DNA of 53,943 nt from Acidimicrobiales bacterium (GCA_020629375.1 JAHDDK010000004.1:19849-73791), one strand, 5' to 3'; positions 9,208 to 20,335 are shown, counted from the stretch's first letter. Numbers and translations: made by a program. The notes: a model not told the origin generated them from the letters alone.

Positions 9208-12200
9208 GTGAACGGACTGCCAGAACGGCAGGGTCTGTACGACCCCCTGAACGAACACGATGCCTGCGGGCTGAACTTCGTCTGCGATATGAACGGCGAC
9301 GCATCACATCGCATCGTCGAACTCGGCCTCGGCGCCCTGTGCGCCCTCGATCATCGCGGCGCCGCAGGTGCCGACCCCGACGTCGGCGACGGGTCGGGGC
9401 TCCTAACTCAAGTCCCCGACGCGTTCTACCGCGATGTTGTCGACTTCGAGCTACCGCCCGCAGGGCACTACGGCACCGGTATCGGGTTCTTTCCCCAGGA
9501 CTCCGCCGCCACCGCGGCCGCCAAGGCCGAAGTTCAACGTATTGCGGTGGAGCAGGGTCTCGTTGTCCTGGGATGGCGGTCTGTGCCGGTCGAGCCGGAG
9601 ACCGTGGGCTCGGGAGCGTTGGTCACGATGCCGAACTTCGTGCAGCCGTTCTTCTCCTCCGCCGACGGACGAAGTGGGATCGACCTCGATCGTCAGCTCT
9701 ACATCGCCCGGAAGCGCTTTGAGCACGAGATCAGCGTCGACGCCGGGCCCGACGAAGTCAATGAAGCGATGGGCGGCGCCTCGGCAATGCACGATGGTGT
9801 GTACTTCCCGTCGCTGTCGTGCCGCACCGTCGTCTACAAGGGCATGCTGACCACACCCCAGCTCGCCGCCTTTTACCCCGACCTGCGCGACGCTCGCTTC
9901 GCGTCCGCGATCGCGCTCGTCCACAGCCGCTTCAGCACAAACACCTTCCCGGCGTGGCCGCTCGCTCACCCCTATCGATGCGTCGCACACAACGGTGAAA
10001 TCAACACGATCAAGGGCAACCGGAACTGGATGCGCGCCCGCCAAGCATCGTTGAGTTCGGACGTCTTCGGCGCCGAACTGCAATCCGCCTTTCCGATCTG
10101 CACGCCGGGCGCTTCCGACACAGCGGGCTTCGACGAATGTCTCGAGCTTCTGACGTTGTCGGGCTACACGATGCCCGAAGCCGTCCTCATGATGATCCCC
10201 GAGCCGTGGGAGAATCACGCAACGATGCCCGCCGATCGGGCGGCCTTCTATGCACACCACGCCACACGGATGGAGCCGTGGGATGGGCCGGCATCGATGT
10301 CGTTCACGGATGGAACGGTCGTTGGTGCCGTTCTCGACCGGAACGGTCTCCGACCAAGCCGCTATTGGGTGACCTCCGATGGGCTGGTCGTCATGGCGTC
10401 GGAGGTCGGCGTGGTCGACATCGACCAATCGACGGTGGTCGAAAAGGGTCGACTCGAGCCCGGCCGGATCTTCTTCATCGACACCGAAGCTGGCCGCATC
10501 GTCCGCGACGACGAGATCAAACAGCAGCTGGCGGAGAGTCGTCCGTTCGGCGAATGGCTCGAGGCATCGGTTCATCCCTTGGCGGACATGCCCCCCGCTG
10601 AGGACACCCGGCCTCACGAGGGCACCCTCGAGACCCGCCAACTCACTCATGGTTGGACCCACGAGGACATGAAGTTGCTCGTGTCGCCGATGGCACGCGA
10701 CGGCAAAGAGGCGCTCGGGTCGATGGGCACCGACACCCCGATCGCCGCCCTTTCCCAGCGGTCGCGCCTGTTCTACGACTACTTCCAGCAGTTGTTCGCC
10801 CAGGTCACCAACCCGCCGCTCGACGCGATCCGAGAAGAACTGATCACCGCGGTCATCGCCAATGTCGGCCCCCGCGGCAACCTCCTGGAACCCTCAGCTT
10901 GCCCCGCTCAAGTCCGCCTCGACCATCCGACGCTGCGTCCCGCCGAGCTCGCCAAACTTCTGCCCGGCGCCTCAGACGATCCGGTGTTGGCAGCTCGAGT
11001 GCTCGACATCGTGTTCGATCGCCCCGCATCCGATGCCGAGGGTGCCGAGGCGATGGCGGCCGCAGTCGACACGCTCCGAGCCGAGGCGGACGCTGCAGTC
11101 GCCGACGGAATCGAACTGCTGATCCTGTCCGACCGCATCGCTGGACCCGATACCGCGCCGATTCCGGCGCTGCTCGCCACGGCAGCCGTCCATCATCATC
11201 TCGTCGCCAACGGCACCCGGATGGATGTCGATCTGATCGTCGAGAGCGGAGAGGCGAGAGAAGTACACCATCTCGCCTGCCTGCTCGGCTTCGGCGCCCG
11301 AGCCGTGTGTCCCTATGTCGCGTTCGAGTCAATCGCCGAACTGGTTTTGTCCGGCGTGATCGCCCATGATCTCGAAACCGCCGAGAAGAACTACGTGAAG
11401 GCCGTCGACAAAGGCCTGCTCAAGATCATGTCGAAGATGGGGATCTCCACCGTGGCGTCCTACACGGGCGCAGAGATCTTCGAGTCGATCGGCGTGTCGC
11501 AAGACGTGCTCGACGAGTACTTCGGTGGGGCGACGAGCCGACTCGGCGGTGTTGGCCTCGATGTCTTGGCCAGCGAGGTCCTCGAGCGCCACCGGCGTGC
11601 GTTTCCGGCCAACCCGAACCATCGGGCCCACCGAACGCTCGAAGTCGGGGGTGAATACCAGTGGCGCCGTGAGGGCGAGTTCCATCTGTTCAACCCCGAC
11701 ACCGTTTTCAAACTCCAGCATGCGACGCGGGCGAAGCGCTTCGACATCTTCCGCGAATACACCCGCGAGGTCGACGCCCACGCCCGCGAGCTCGCGACGT
11801 TGCGGGGCCTGTTCGATTTCGACTCGTCTGCCCGCCAGCCGATCCCGATCGACGAAGTCGAGCCGGCCAGCGAGATCGTCAAACGATTCTCCACGGGAGC
11901 GATGTCGTACGGGTCGATCTCAGCAGAGGCACACGAGACCCTTGCGTTGGCGATGAATCAGATCGGGGCGAAGTCCAACACTGGTGAAGGCGGCGAGGAC
12001 CCGGAACGGTTCGAGACGCTGCCCGACGGTTCGTCCAAGCGATCCGCCATCAAACAGGTCGCCTCCGGACGATTCGGCGTGACCTCGAACTACCTCGTCA
12101 ACGCCGATGACATCCAGATCAAGATGGCCCAAGGGGCAAAGCCCGGCGAAGGTGGGCAGCTTCCGGGCCACAAGGTGTATCCCTGGATCGCAAAGACCCG

Positions 12201-13806
12201 GAAGAGCACGCCGGGTGTCGGATTGATCTCGCCACCGCCACATCACGACATCTACTCGATCGAAGACCTGGCACAACTCATCTACGACCTGAAGAGCGCC
12301 AACGATCGGGCACGCGTGCACGTGAAGCTGGTCAGCGAGCTCGGCGTGGGCACGGTCGCAGCTGGCGTGTCGAAAGCACACGCCGACGTCGTATTGATCT
12401 CGGGCCACGATGGTGGAACAGGTGCGTCGCCTCTGACGTCGATCAAGCACGCCGGAGCTCCATGGGAGCTTGGTCTCGCCGAAACTCAGCAGACGCTCCT
12501 GATGAACGGCCTGCGGGACCGAATCGTGGTGCAGGTCGACGGCCAACTGAAGACCGGCCGCGACGTCGTCATCGCCGCACTGCTCGGTGCCGACGAGTTC
12601 GGGTTTGCGACCGCGCCTCTCGTCGTCATGGGCTGCGTCATGATGCGGGTCTGCCACCTGAACACCTGCCCCGTCGGTGTCGCGACACAGGACCCGGAGC
12701 TGCGAAAGAAGTTCTCTGGCTCGCCCGAGTTCGTCGTGAACTTCTTCGAGTTCATCGCCGAAGAGGTTCGGGAGATCCTTGCATCGCTCGGCTTCCGTTC
12801 ACTCGAGGAAGCCATCGGGCAGGCCGAAAGCCTCGACGTCAAGGCGGCGGTAGACCACTGGAAGGCAGACGGCCTCGATCTGTCTCCGATCCTGTACGTG
12901 CCACCGCTTCTCGACGGCGAGTCTCGTCGCAACACCGTCGGGCAGTATCACGGCCTCGAAAAGGCCCTCGACCGCCAACTCATCGACGCGGCGACCTCGG
13001 CCCTCGAGGGAGGTACCCCAGTCGAGATCTCGACCCCCGTCCGCAACGTCGACCGCAGCGTCGGAACGCAACTGGGCGCGGAGCTCACCCGCCGCCACGG
13101 AGAAGACGGTTTGCCCGACGATTCGATCGTGGTGCGTCTCGTCGGGTCTGCCGGCAACAGCCTCGGGGCGTTTGTGCCGAAGGGCATCACGCTACGACTC
13201 ACGGGGGATGCCAATGACTTCGTCGGGAAGGGACTGTCGGGCGGCAAGATCATCGTGCGCACCCCGGATGAGCTGGCATGCGTCGCCGAGGACAACATCA
13301 TCGCTGGCAACGTGATCGGCTACGGAGCGACCGGCGGGACCATGCATTTGCGTGGACGTGTCGGCGAACGTTTCTGTGTCCGTAACTCCGGTGCAACGGC
13401 GGTCGTCGAGGGCGTCGGAGACCACGGATGTGAATACATGACCGGCGGCGTCGCAGTGATTCTCGGATCGACCGGCCGGAACTTCGCCGCAGGTATGTCG
13501 GGGGGAGTGGCGTTCCTCCTCGATCCGGACGGCACCGCTGCCGACAATGTGAACCCCGAAATGGTCGATGTCATCGAACCGTCTGCAGAGGACATGGTGA
13601 TGCTGGCCGAGCTGATCGACTGTCACGCCACCGAAACGGGGTCGGACGTGGCCATTCGCGTACGGGCCGACTGGGACAACGTTCGATTCGCGAAGGTGAT
13701 GCCCCGAGACTATGCCCGAGTTCTCGATGCGGCCGCTGCGGCCCGTGCTGCGGGTACCGACGAGCTCGAGGCGATCATGGCATCGGCCAGGGCAGGAGGA
13801 GCCTGA
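9208..13806 (+). CDS. gltB: Glutamate synthase (GOGAT) large subunit
   Basis: Makes two glutamates from glutamine and 2-oxoglutarate; this is the amidotransferase and FMN/Fe-S subunit. The 1532 residues match the family. Cys20 in HDACGLNFV is the expected N-terminal nucleophile after removal of a 19-residue propeptide. The glutaminase domain covers about 20-410, a central domain follows, and the FMN-binding synthase barrel lies at about 830-1190. Cys1143, Cys1149 and Cys1154 form the C-x5-C-x4-C [3Fe-4S] site. The C-terminal beta-helix GXGXG domain lies at about 1270-1480. GTG 9208 follows GGAGAGAGAAG. gltD starts 2 bp after the stop. Confidence 0.98.
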   Translation: MNGLPERQGLYDPLNEHDACGLNFVCDMNGDASHRIVELGLGALCALDHRGAAGADPDVGDGSGLLTQVPDAFYRDVVDFELPPAGHYGTGIGFFPQDSAATAAAKAEVQRIAVEQGLVVLGWRSVPVEPETVGSGALVTMPNFVQPFFSSADGRSGIDLDRQLYIARKRFEHEISVDAGPDEVNEAMGGASAMHDGVYFPSLSCRTVVYKGMLTTPQLAAFYPDLRDARFASAIALVHSRFSTNTFPAWPLAHPYRCVAHNGEINTIKGNRNWMRARQASLSSDVFGAELQSAFPICTPGASDTAGFDECLELLTLSGYTMPEAVLMMIPEPWENHATMPADRAAFYAHHATRMEPWDGPASMSFTDGTVVGAVLDRNGLRPSRYWVTSDGLVVMASEVGVVDIDQSTVVEKGRLEPGRIFFIDTEAGRIVRDDEIKQQLAESRPFGEWLEASVHPLADMPPAEDTRPHEGTLETRQLTHGWTHEDMKLLVSPMARDGKEALGSMGTDTPIAALSQRSRLFYDYFQQLFAQVTNPPLDAIREELITAVIANVGPRGNLLEPSACPAQVRLDHPTLRPAELAKLLPGASDDPVLAARVLDIVFDRPASDAEGAEAMAAAVDTLRAEADAAVADGIELLILSDRIAGPDTAPIPALLATAAVHHHLVANGTRMDVDLIVESGEAREVHHLACLLGFGARAVCPYVAFESIAELVLSGVIAHDLETAEKNYVKAVDKGLLKIMSKMGISTVASYTGAEIFESIGVSQDVLDEYFGGATSRLGGVGLDVLASEVLERHRRAFPANPNHRAHRTLEVGGEYQWRREGEFHLFNPDTVFKLQHATRAKRFDIFREYTREVDAHARELATLRGLFDFDSSARQPIPIDEVEPASEIVKRFSTGAMSYGSISAEAHETLALAMNQIGAKSNTGEGGEDPERFETLPDGSSKRSAIKQVASGRFGVTSNYLVNADDIQIKMAQGAKPGEGGQLPGHKVYPWIAKTRKSTPGVGLISPPPHHDIYSIEDLAQLIYDLKSANDRARVHVKLVSELGVGTVAAGVSKAHADVVLISGHDGGTGASPLTSIKHAGAPWELGLAETQQTLLMNGLRDRIVVQVDGQLKTGRDVVIAALLGADEFGFATAPLVVMGCVMMRVCHLNTCPVGVATQDPELRKKFSGSPEFVVNFFEFIAEEVREILASLGFRSLEEAIGQAESLDVKAAVDHWKADGLDLSPILYVPPLLDGESRRNTVGQYHGLEKALDRQLIDAATSALEGGTPVEISTPVRNVDRSVGTQLGAELTRRHGEDGLPDDSIVVRLVGSAGNSLGAFVPKGITLRLTGDANDFVGKGLSGGKIIVRTPDELACVAEDNIIAGNVIGYGATGGTMHLRGRVGERFCVRNSGATAVVEGVGDHGCEYMTGGVAVILGSTGRNFAAGMSGGVAFLLDPDGTAADNVNPEMVDVIEPSAEDMVMLAELIDCHATETGSDVAIRVRADWDNVRFAKVMPRDYARVLDAAAAARAAGTDELEAIMASARAGGA

Positions 13807-13808
13807 CA

Positions 13809-15290
13809 ATGGGAGATCCGACAGGATTCATGAAGCACGACCGGGCGACCCCCACCCGTCGACCCGTGCCGGTGCGGCTTCTCGACTGGAATGAGGTGTA
13901 CGAACCCTTCGACGAAGGCGACCTGCAGACCCAGGCATCTCGGTGCATGGACTGCGGCATACCGTTCTGCAACAGCGGCTGCCCGCTCGGAAATCTCATT
14001 CCGGACTTCAACGATCTCGTCTATCGAGGCGAATGGAAAGAGGCCTCGGAGCGTTTGCACGCCACGAACAACTTCCCGGAGTTCACGGGTCGGTTGTGCC
14101 CTGCGCCGTGCGAAGGATCGTGTGTGCTCGGCATCCATGAGCCGCCCGTGACGATCAAGCAGGTCGAGATCGAGATCGTCGAGCGAGCCTTTGCCGAAGG
14201 CTGGGTCACCCCGATCATGCCACTGACCAAGACAGGAAAGTCCGTGGCGGTCGTCGGTTCGGGTCCCGCCGGACTCGCCGCGGCTCAACAACTCACGCGT
14301 GCGGGCCACGACGTCACCGTCTTCGAACGTGCGGACCGCATCGGTGGACTACTCCGGTACGGCATTCCGGAGTTCAAGATGGAGAAGCGCATCATCGATC
14401 GACGCCTCGAGCAGATGGAAGCCGAGGGCACGGTCTTTCGGACAGGTGTCAACGTCGGCATCGACGTCACTGTCGATCAGTTGCGAGCCGATCACGACGC
14501 GATCGTCCTGGCCGGCGGCGCCACACAATGGCGCGACCTGCCGATTCCGGGGCGCGAGGCAACCGGAATTCTCCAAGCGATGGAGTTTCTCCCGCCGTCG
14601 AACAAGGTGCAGCTCGGCGATATCGACCAGCACCCCGTGTCTGCCGAGGGACTCGATGTCGTCATCATCGGCGGCGGCGACACCGGAGCCGACTGTCTCG
14701 GGACCGTCCTCCGGCATGGGTGCCGCTCAGTGCGCCAGCTCGAGATCATGCCCGAACCACCAGGCGAACGTGCCGAATCCAACCCGTGGCCGACATGGCC
14801 GATGATTCTTCGCACCCCATCGGCCCACGAGGAAGCGATCGACGTCGAAGGACGAGACGTCCGCGAGTACGCCATCAACACCCTCGAGTTCGAGACCGAC
14901 GACGCCGGTCATGTGTCGGCACTCCGGACCGTCCGAGTCGAACAAGTAGTCGAGGACGGCCGTATGCGTTTCGAACCCGTCGACGGCACCGAGGAGGAGT
15001 TGCCTGCTCAGCTGGTGTTGCTGGCGATGGGATTCGTCGGCCCAGAGCGAGAAGGCATGCTCACCGACCTCGACGTCGACCTGACTCAACGCGGCAATGT
15101 CGAGCGCTCGGCCTCGTGGGCCACGAGCGTTGACGATGTCTTTGCCTGCGGCGACATGGGACGAGGTCAATCCCTCATCGTGTGGGCGATCGCTGAAGGT
15201 CGATCATGCGCCGCCGCGGTCGATCAGCGCCTGATGGGGGAAACGGCGCTTCCGTCACCGGTCGCCACGACCGATATGCCCCTGCGTTGA
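13809..15290 (+). CDS. gltD: Glutamate synthase small subunit (FAD, Fe-S, NAD(P)H)
   Basis: Feeds electrons from NAD(P)H through FAD and Fe-S clusters to GltB. The 493-residue product has the N-terminal cysteine clusters RCMDCGIPFC, GCPLGN and LCPAPCEGSC. The FAD dinucleotide fold is GSGPAGLAAAQQ at about 149-160, and the second nucleotide fold is IIGGGDTGADC near 286. The end of the FAD domain is DDVFACGDMGRGQSL. AGGAGG precedes the ATG and the gap to gltB is 2 bp, so translation is coupled. A weak hairpin follows at 15304-15318. Confidence 0.98.
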   Translation: MGDPTGFMKHDRATPTRRPVPVRLLDWNEVYEPFDEGDLQTQASRCMDCGIPFCNSGCPLGNLIPDFNDLVYRGEWKEASERLHATNNFPEFTGRLCPAPCEGSCVLGIHEPPVTIKQVEIEIVERAFAEGWVTPIMPLTKTGKSVAVVGSGPAGLAAAQQLTRAGHDVTVFERADRIGGLLRYGIPEFKMEKRIIDRRLEQMEAEGTVFRTGVNVGIDVTVDQLRADHDAIVLAGGATQWRDLPIPGREATGILQAMEFLPPSNKVQLGDIDQHPVSAEGLDVVIIGGGDTGADCLGTVLRHGCRSVRQLEIMPEPPGERAESNPWPTWPMILRTPSAHEEAIDVEGRDVREYAINTLEFETDDAGHVSALRTVRVEQVVEDGRMRFEPVDGTEEELPAQLVLLAMGFVGPEREGMLTDLDVDLTQRGNVERSASWATSVDDVFACGDMGRGQSLIVWAIAEGRSCAAAVDQRLMGETALPSPVATTDMPLR

Positions 15291-15386
15291 GGTCGTAGAA
15301 ATTCCCACAGAGCGTGGGTCAACTGACTCAACATCGACACCGGAGTTCCGATAGTGGGCTGAACAGGTGGCCATGTTGAGGAAACC

Positions 15387-18300
15387 ATGCTGAAGAATGC
15401 CTCTTTGCGCAACAAGTTGATCGTCGTTGCAGCGATCCCGTTGCTCATTCTGCTCGTCGTCGCCGTACTGTCCGCGCTGGACCGTCGGTCGGCCTCGAAT
15501 GCCGCAGACGACGCTCGTCGTCACGGCGAACTGCTGTTGCTCAACGGCGACCTGATCGCTGCGCTCGGCGTCGAGGCGCTGGACAACCAGAACTCGGCGT
15601 ACGCGTCGAGTGGCGAACTGTCCGCGTCGCAGGCCCGGACCGACGATGCCCAGGCAGCCTGGCTCAGCCGTGCTGGTGAGTTCAGTGCGCTCGACGAAGG
15701 CGCCGCCGAGGCGCTCGTCCAAGGCCTCGACGGGCATCGCCTCGGGGTTTCTTCCAACTTCGGCTCGGGCGCCGACGGGGTTGAGCCGATCCATCGTTTG
15801 GATCTCGATCTGGCGACCGCACTAGCGGCAACCGAACGGACGCTCATCGAGAGCCTCGACGGCGACGTCTCCGGCCTCTTGCGACGCACGAATGTCGGTA
15901 CCGAGGCTCTGCTGCGAACGATCGACGCTGGAGCGTATGGACAGGGCGCCATTCAGTCGGATGGGCAGATCGGCATCGACGGCCGAATCGCCGCAGCCGA
16001 CGCTGCTGTGGCTGGCCACGACCGTGTCAGTCCGTCCGGTAACCAGATCGGCGCAGCGCCAGCAACTCTCGATGCTCTTCATACGGCGGCGATCGACAGC
16101 TCGGCAGCCGTTGACGCGGCGACCTGGCGTGATGCGTACACCGCACGGATCGGCGAGGTGACATCGGCCCGATCGATGGCGGTCGAGGTGGCGATCGGCG
16201 ATGCCGCAGATGCCTCGTCGAGCGCCTCGGGAGCGATGCGCAACCTAGCACTGGCAGCACTCCTCGGCCTGCTGCTCCCGGCTGCCCTGATCGCCCTCAT
16301 CGGCCGTCGGGCCAGCCGCGACACCGAAACGCTCGAAGCCAACGCCCGACTGCTCGCGGAGAACGAGATCCCATTGGTCGGCGATGCACTCCGATCCGGG
16401 GCGGAGATCGACACGCCTCGGGATTCGGGCCTGGCGGAGTCGATCGACGATCCCGAGCTCCGCAGAATCGCCGAACAACTCGACGCGTCTCGCGCGTCGT
16501 TGTCTGCGCTGGGCGCAAGCGCAGGCGAGATTCACTCCGGCGTCTCCCAGACATTCGTCAGCTTGGCCCGACGAAGTCAGGCCATGGTCGATCGCCAACT
16601 CGAAGCGATCGACGTCCTCGAAGCGAAAGAACGTGACCCCGACCGGCTGGCGCTCTTGTATCGCGTCGATCATCTGGCCACGCGTATGCGACGCAACGCC
16701 GAGAGCCTCCTTGTCCTGGCTGGCACGCAGACGCACCAGCGCCGAACCGACGCAGTCGAGCTCCGGGAGGTTCTCCGAGTCGCCATCGGCGAGGTCGAGG
16801 ACTACCGGCGGATTATCCCGATCTCGATGGACGACCAGACGGTGGCCGGCCATCACGCGCAGGAGCTCGCCCACCTGCTCGCAGAACTCATGGAGAACGC
16901 AGCTCAACAGTCGCCACCCGGTACCGCAGTTGACGTCATGGGCGCACGGGACAGCGATGGTGTCTACACGATCCGCATCATCGATCGCGGCACCGGTATC
17001 GACGCCGAACAGATGGAAGCGCTCAACGCCCTGTTGGCGTCGGACGAGGCGCCGACGGTCACGCTCGGCAACGCCATCGGACTTCGTGTGGTCAGCCGTC
17101 TGTCTTCGCACCTCGGCCTAACCGTCCGTCTCGCACCAACGAGCGACGGAGGAACGTGCGCGTCGGTCCATGTGCCGAGCCATGTGGTCGACAAGTGGGA
17201 CCAGGAACGTCCGCCATCCGCCGAACCATCGGCCACGGCTGGAACTGCTGCTCCGCTCACCCCAGCGACCGACGTACCGCAGCCAGAACCGCAGCCAGCA
17301 CCGGCTGCGTCGATCGGCTTTGGCGAGCCGACATCGCCTGATGTCGCAGTTCCGACTGTGGCCGAACCGGTCGATTCCATCGATGGACAGCCGGTGGGCG
17401 CAGCGATGACGTCGGGCGTGACCGGGTTCGGATCCGCCCCGGCAGCCGCCGAGGCGACCGTCGACGAATCGATGCCCCCCGTCGCTGCGCTGCACGAGTC
17501 CGGCGATTCAACGTTCGACACGAGCTCGGCATTCGAGACCAGCGGCGAGACGTTCGCCCCCGAATCGCCCGCGCCGTTCGACACGACGAACTCGCTTGCC
17601 ACCGAGTCGACGTTCGAACCCAGCATCGACCCGTTCGAACCGGAGAGTGCCACCTCGGACGCCACCATCCACAACGACGCCTCCTCGCCGTCGAACTTCG
17701 ACACCGAAAGCGCGTTCAGCGCACTGGGTGGACACGAGCCAGCGGGCGTGGATTCGGCTCCCGACCCGATGGACCCGTTCGCGGCTGCTGCGACCCCGCA
17801 TTCGCTTCCGGACGACTCGATCGACAACGTGGTCGCCGCAGACGTGCACGCCGTCGATGCGTTTGCTCCGGGTGAGGTGATCGAGTTCGAAACGCCAGAT
17901 TCGAGCACGCCGATACCCGTCGTTCCGAGTGCAGCGCCCCTGTCGGACGTCTCGGAACCGGCTCCTGTCGACAGTCCGTCGCCATTCGACGCCCTGCCGG
18001 TGCCCGAGGCCGCCCAACAGCCCTTGGCACCAATCGAAGCGCCCACGGTTGCGACTCCCGTAGCCGAGTCGGCTCCCACGCCGACCACCGAGGAAGTCCC
18101 GCAGGTGCCGATGACTACCGTGGCTCCGGCTCCCGCTCCCGCCGCTCCATTACCGGTCGAGCAACCGGCTCAACCGACGCACCTCGCCTCGCCGCAACCC
18201 GACGCTGCACCGCACGTCCCGACCGTTATCGCACCCGCGGTAAACGCCGGGGCGGCGACAACCCCGGCACCCGCGCCAGCGCCGGTGGCTGTTCCGCTGA

Positions 18301-18563
18301 CACCCACCGTTGTGCCTCCCACGGCGATCGCCCCAGCGATGGCGCCCCAGGTCAATCCCGTACCTGCTGTCGCCCCTGAGGCGAAGACCCCCTCAGGATT
18401 GGTTCGTCGTCAGCGATCCGAGCCAGATGCGTCGAATCCCCTCGACGACTCTCGGAGTGGGCCGTCGCGACGATCCCCCGATCAGGTCCGAAGCATGTTG
18501 TCCCGATACAAGACAGGTCTCGAGCGTGGCCGGACCACGACCGACCAGGACGGTGCCCAGTGA
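15387..18563 (+). CDS. Conservon sensor: membrane histidine-kinase-like protein (CvnA type)
   Basis: Probable membrane sensor that signals through the roadblock, DUF742 and GTPase partners encoded next. Of 1058 residues, transmembrane helix 1 is at about 9-30 and helix 2 at about 284-306. They flank an extracytoplasmic helical domain of about 250 residues resembling the nitrate/nitrite-sensing NIT domain. After a HAMP-like stretch comes the conservon dimerisation block, LARRSQAMVDRQLE with RVDHLATRMRRN. The ATPase follows: N box LAELMENAAQQS near 498, DRGTGID, and GNAIGLRVVSRLS near 560. From about 600 to the end is a Pro/Ala/Glu-rich tail of some 450 residues with no visible fold. GAGGAAACC precedes ATG 15387. 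The next gene overlaps by 4 bp. Confidence 0.88.
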   Translation: MLKNASLRNKLIVVAAIPLLILLVVAVLSALDRRSASNAADDARRHGELLLLNGDLIAALGVEALDNQNSAYASSGELSASQARTDDAQAAWLSRAGEFSALDEGAAEALVQGLDGHRLGVSSNFGSGADGVEPIHRLDLDLATALAATERTLIESLDGDVSGLLRRTNVGTEALLRTIDAGAYGQGAIQSDGQIGIDGRIAAADAAVAGHDRVSPSGNQIGAAPATLDALHTAAIDSSAAVDAATWRDAYTARIGEVTSARSMAVEVAIGDAADASSSASGAMRNLALAALLGLLLPAALIALIGRRASRDTETLEANARLLAENEIPLVGDALRSGAEIDTPRDSGLAESIDDPELRRIAEQLDASRASLSALGASAGEIHSGVSQTFVSLARRSQAMVDRQLEAIDVLEAKERDPDRLALLYRVDHLATRMRRNAESLLVLAGTQTHQRRTDAVELREVLRVAIGEVEDYRRIIPISMDDQTVAGHHAQELAHLLAELMENAAQQSPPGTAVDVMGARDSDGVYTIRIIDRGTGIDAEQMEALNALLASDEAPTVTLGNAIGLRVVSRLSSHLGLTVRLAPTSDGGTCASVHVPSHVVDKWDQERPPSAEPSATAGTAAPLTPATDVPQPEPQPAPAASIGFGEPTSPDVAVPTVAEPVDSIDGQPVGAAMTSGVTGFGSAPAAAEATVDESMPPVAALHESGDSTFDTSSAFETSGETFAPESPAPFDTTNSLATESTFEPSIDPFEPESATSDATIHNDASSPSNFDTESAFSALGGHEPAGVDSAPDPMDPFAAAATPHSLPDDSIDNVVAADVHAVDAFAPGEVIEFETPDSSTPIPVVPSAAPLSDVSEPAPVDSPSPFDALPVPEAAQQPLAPIEAPTVATPVAESAPTPTTEEVPQVPMTTVAPAPAPAAPLPVEQPAQPTHLASPQPDAAPHVPTVIAPAVNAGAATTPAPAPAPVAVPLTPTVVPPTAIAPAMAPQVNPVPAVAPEAKTPSGLVRRQRSEPDASNPLDDSRSGPSRRSPDQVRSMLSRYKTGLERGRTTTDQDGAQ

Positions 18564-18979
18564 ACCCAGAAACGCAGACCGAAGACGTCAGTTGGCTCAT
18601 CTCGAGCTTCGTCGACCAGACGCCGGGTGTCGTCGAGGCGATCGTCGTCTCCTCGGACGGCTTGCTGATGGCGATGTCCAAGGGACTCGACCGTGCTGGC
18701 GCGGACCGGTTCGCCGCCGTCGCATCCGGCCTGATCGGCCTCGCATATGGCGCTGCGGGCCGATTCGGCGGTGGCCGCGTCAACGAAGTCATCGTCGAGA
18801 TGGACAACGCCTTGCTACTCGTGACCGGGATCAGCGATGGCTCGGCCCTCGGCGTGGTCGCCGACGCAAACTGCGACATTGGTTTCATCGGCTACGAGAT
18901 GGCCGTCCTGGTCGAGAAGACCGGACGTGTCCTCACACCCGAACTCCGCGCACAGCTCGTGAGTGCGTTGCCACAATGA
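18560..18979 (+). CDS. Roadblock/LC7-domain protein (CvnB type)
   Basis: A single-domain roadblock protein of 139 residues, expected to regulate the small GTPase of this operon. The pattern fits the family: an N-terminal helix (SWLISSFVDQTPGVVEAIVVSSDGLLMAMS), a Gly-rich turn (GAAGRFGGGRVNEVIVEM) and a final strand with LLVTGISDGSALGVVADANCD. The GTG start overlaps the sensor stop as GTGA and the stop overlaps the next start as ATGA, showing tight coupling. Confidence 0.92.
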   Translation: MNPETQTEDVSWLISSFVDQTPGVVEAIVVSSDGLLMAMSKGLDRAGADRFAAVASGLIGLAYGAAGRFGGGRVNEVIVEMDNALLLVTGISDGSALGVVADANCDIGFIGYEMAVLVEKTGRVLTPELRAQLVSALPQ

Positions 18980-19344
18980 GCCGCCCCGAGCCCCCGACTC
19001 CCGAAACCTTCGGGCCGTCGAAACTTCGGATTCCGCCGTATGCGGTCACCGGAGGGCGGACACGCGTCGACGTCGACATACCGTTCGAGGCGCTCGTCCG
19101 CACGACCGATCGTGGTCGTGAACATCTCCGGCTCGTCGGCTTCGAACGTCGGGACATTCTCCGACTCGCCGAGTCTCCTATCGCGGTCGCAGAGATTTCC
19201 GCTCATCTGCGACTCCCCATCGGAGCCATCCGGGTGCTCGTCGGTGACCTTAGCGTCGAGGGCCACGTCCAAACCAAGGCAATGACGGTGAAAGCGGACA
19301 CCGCGTTGCTCGAGCGGGTCCGCGACGGCCTGCGGCGGCTCTGA
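18976..19344 (+). CDS. DUF742 protein (CvnC type)
   Basis: A 122-residue DUF742 protein, the third member of actinobacterial conservons. Visible features are the motif RIPPYAVTGGRTR (usual form VRPYxxTxGRT) near residue 17, a middle segment GFERRDILRLAESPIAVAEISAHL typical of the winged-helix-like part, and LPIGAIRVLVGDLSVEGHV. Its biochemical role is not established. The start is ATGA-overlapped with cvnB, and the frame upstream of 18976 is only a shadow of cvnA and cvnB. Confidence 0.92.
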   Translation: MSRPEPPTPETFGPSKLRIPPYAVTGGRTRVDVDIPFEALVRTTDRGREHLRLVGFERRDILRLAESPIAVAEISAHLRLPIGAIRVLVGDLSVEGHVQTKAMTVKADTALLERVRDGLRRL

Positions 19345-19360
19345 AGGATCAGGTGTAGGC

Positions 19361-19951
19361 ATGACTTCACACAACCCGTCCGGTTCCGAGTCCGTACCTC
19401 TCCCGGTCAAGATCGTCGTTGCCGGCGGCTACGCCGTCGGCAAGACAACGTTCGTCGGGTCAATCTCCGAAATCGAACCGCTGACGACAGAGGCCGCGCT
19501 GACCACCGTGTCTCGCGGTGTCGACAACGAGGGAGACGCCAACCTCAAGTCCTCGACAACCGTCGCGCTCGACTTCGGCCGTGTTGGGCTCGGAAACGAA
19601 CTCGTTCTCTACCTCTTCGGTACACCTGGACAAGATCGATTCCGGTTCATGTGGGATGAGCTCACCCGCGGCGCCATCGGTGCGGTGGTCTTGCTCGACA
19701 CCCGTCGATTCGAGGACAGCTTCGGGGCGATCGAGTACTTCGAGCGGGCACGCGTACCGTTCGTCGTCGCGGTCAACGCGTTTCATGGTCAGCTCCATCA
19801 CTCGCTCGACGATGTCCGTGAGGGTCTCGATCTGTCGCCGGAGATCCCGATCGTGGCAACCGACGCCCGCGAGCGAGAGCTCACGAAGGCAACGCTGCTC
19901 GAGTTGGTCGAGTTTGCGCTCGTCCGTGCATCGGAATCGAAAGCGGCCTGA
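19361..19951 (+). CDS. Small Ras-like GTPase (CvnD type)
   Basis: Conservon GTPase of 196 residues. The P-loop is GGYAVGKTT near residues 23-31, the switch region contains TTVALDFGR, and the G3 motif is FGTPGQDRF. In place of the usual NKxD motif it has VAVNAFHG, as is typical of this family. It ends the four-gene set after a 16-bp gap, with a weak AGG-rich ribosome site before ATG 19361. It probably cycles under control of the roadblock partner and reports the sensor state. Downstream effectors are not in the window. Confidence 0.93.
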   Translation: MTSHNPSGSESVPLPVKIVVAGGYAVGKTTFVGSISEIEPLTTEAALTTVSRGVDNEGDANLKSSTTVALDFGRVGLGNELVLYLFGTPGQDRFRFMWDELTRGAIGAVVLLDTRRFEDSFGAIEYFERARVPFVVAVNAFHGQLHHSLDDVREGLDLSPEIPIVATDARERELTKATLLELVEFALVRASESKAA

Positions 19952-19962
19952 ACGTCACCGGC

Positions 19963-20238
19963 TCATTCGTCGATCCGGAGTTCGCCACGTTCGACTCGAT
20001 TGATTTCGGGACGGACACGCACGCAGTAGTAGACGGCGAGCGGAATGCCGACCGGAATGATCGCCGCGCCGATCAGCAGCGACGCCAACCAAACGACCTG
20101 CTTGCGTCCTGCCAGAGCCCACACCCATTGCGGGGCACGGGCGGCATGTAAGAACATCAGCCCGATCCCGGCGATCGGCACGCCAGCGATGGCGATGTAG
20201 AACGCGGTCCGGAGAATCTCTCCGATCCCGAAGATCAC
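19963..20238 (-). CDS. Small two-helix membrane protein, unknown
   Basis: A 91-residue protein I do not recognise. It has two hydrophobic segments, at about 8-31 (ILRTAFYIAIAGVPIAGIGLM) and 48-70 (VVWLASLLIGAAIIPVGI), joined by a short basic loop (ARAPQWVWALAGRKQ), and a charged C-terminus. The GTG start has no clear ribosome site, so the N-terminus is uncertain. It converges with the conservon GTPase and diverges from the zinc-ribbon gene. Confidence 0.6.
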   Translation of the reverse strand: MIFGIGEILRTAFYIAIAGVPIAGIGLMFLHAARAPQWVWALAGRKQVVWLASLLIGAAIIPVGIPLAVYYCVRVRPEINRVERGELRIDE

Positions 20239-20321
20239 CGGGAACCACGATCGGTCGACATCACTCGTCGATCGTAACGAGCCCTCTTCCGTAGATGATG
20301 GTCCGACGAGCGTCAGTCAGA

Positions 20322-20327
20322 TATCGT
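20322..20327 (+). promoter_or_regulatory. -10 element TATCGT, leaderless start
   Basis: TATCGT ends 8 nt before ATG 20336 and there is no Shine-Dalgarno sequence, so the transcript probably begins at or next to the start codon. Confidence 0.5.
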
Positions 20328-20335
20328 CTCGAACC

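Noticed and set aside
15304..15318. Hairpin CCCAC-AGAGC-GTGGG after gltD as a terminator
   Set aside because: Only a 5-bp stem and no T tract; too weak to annotate with confidence.
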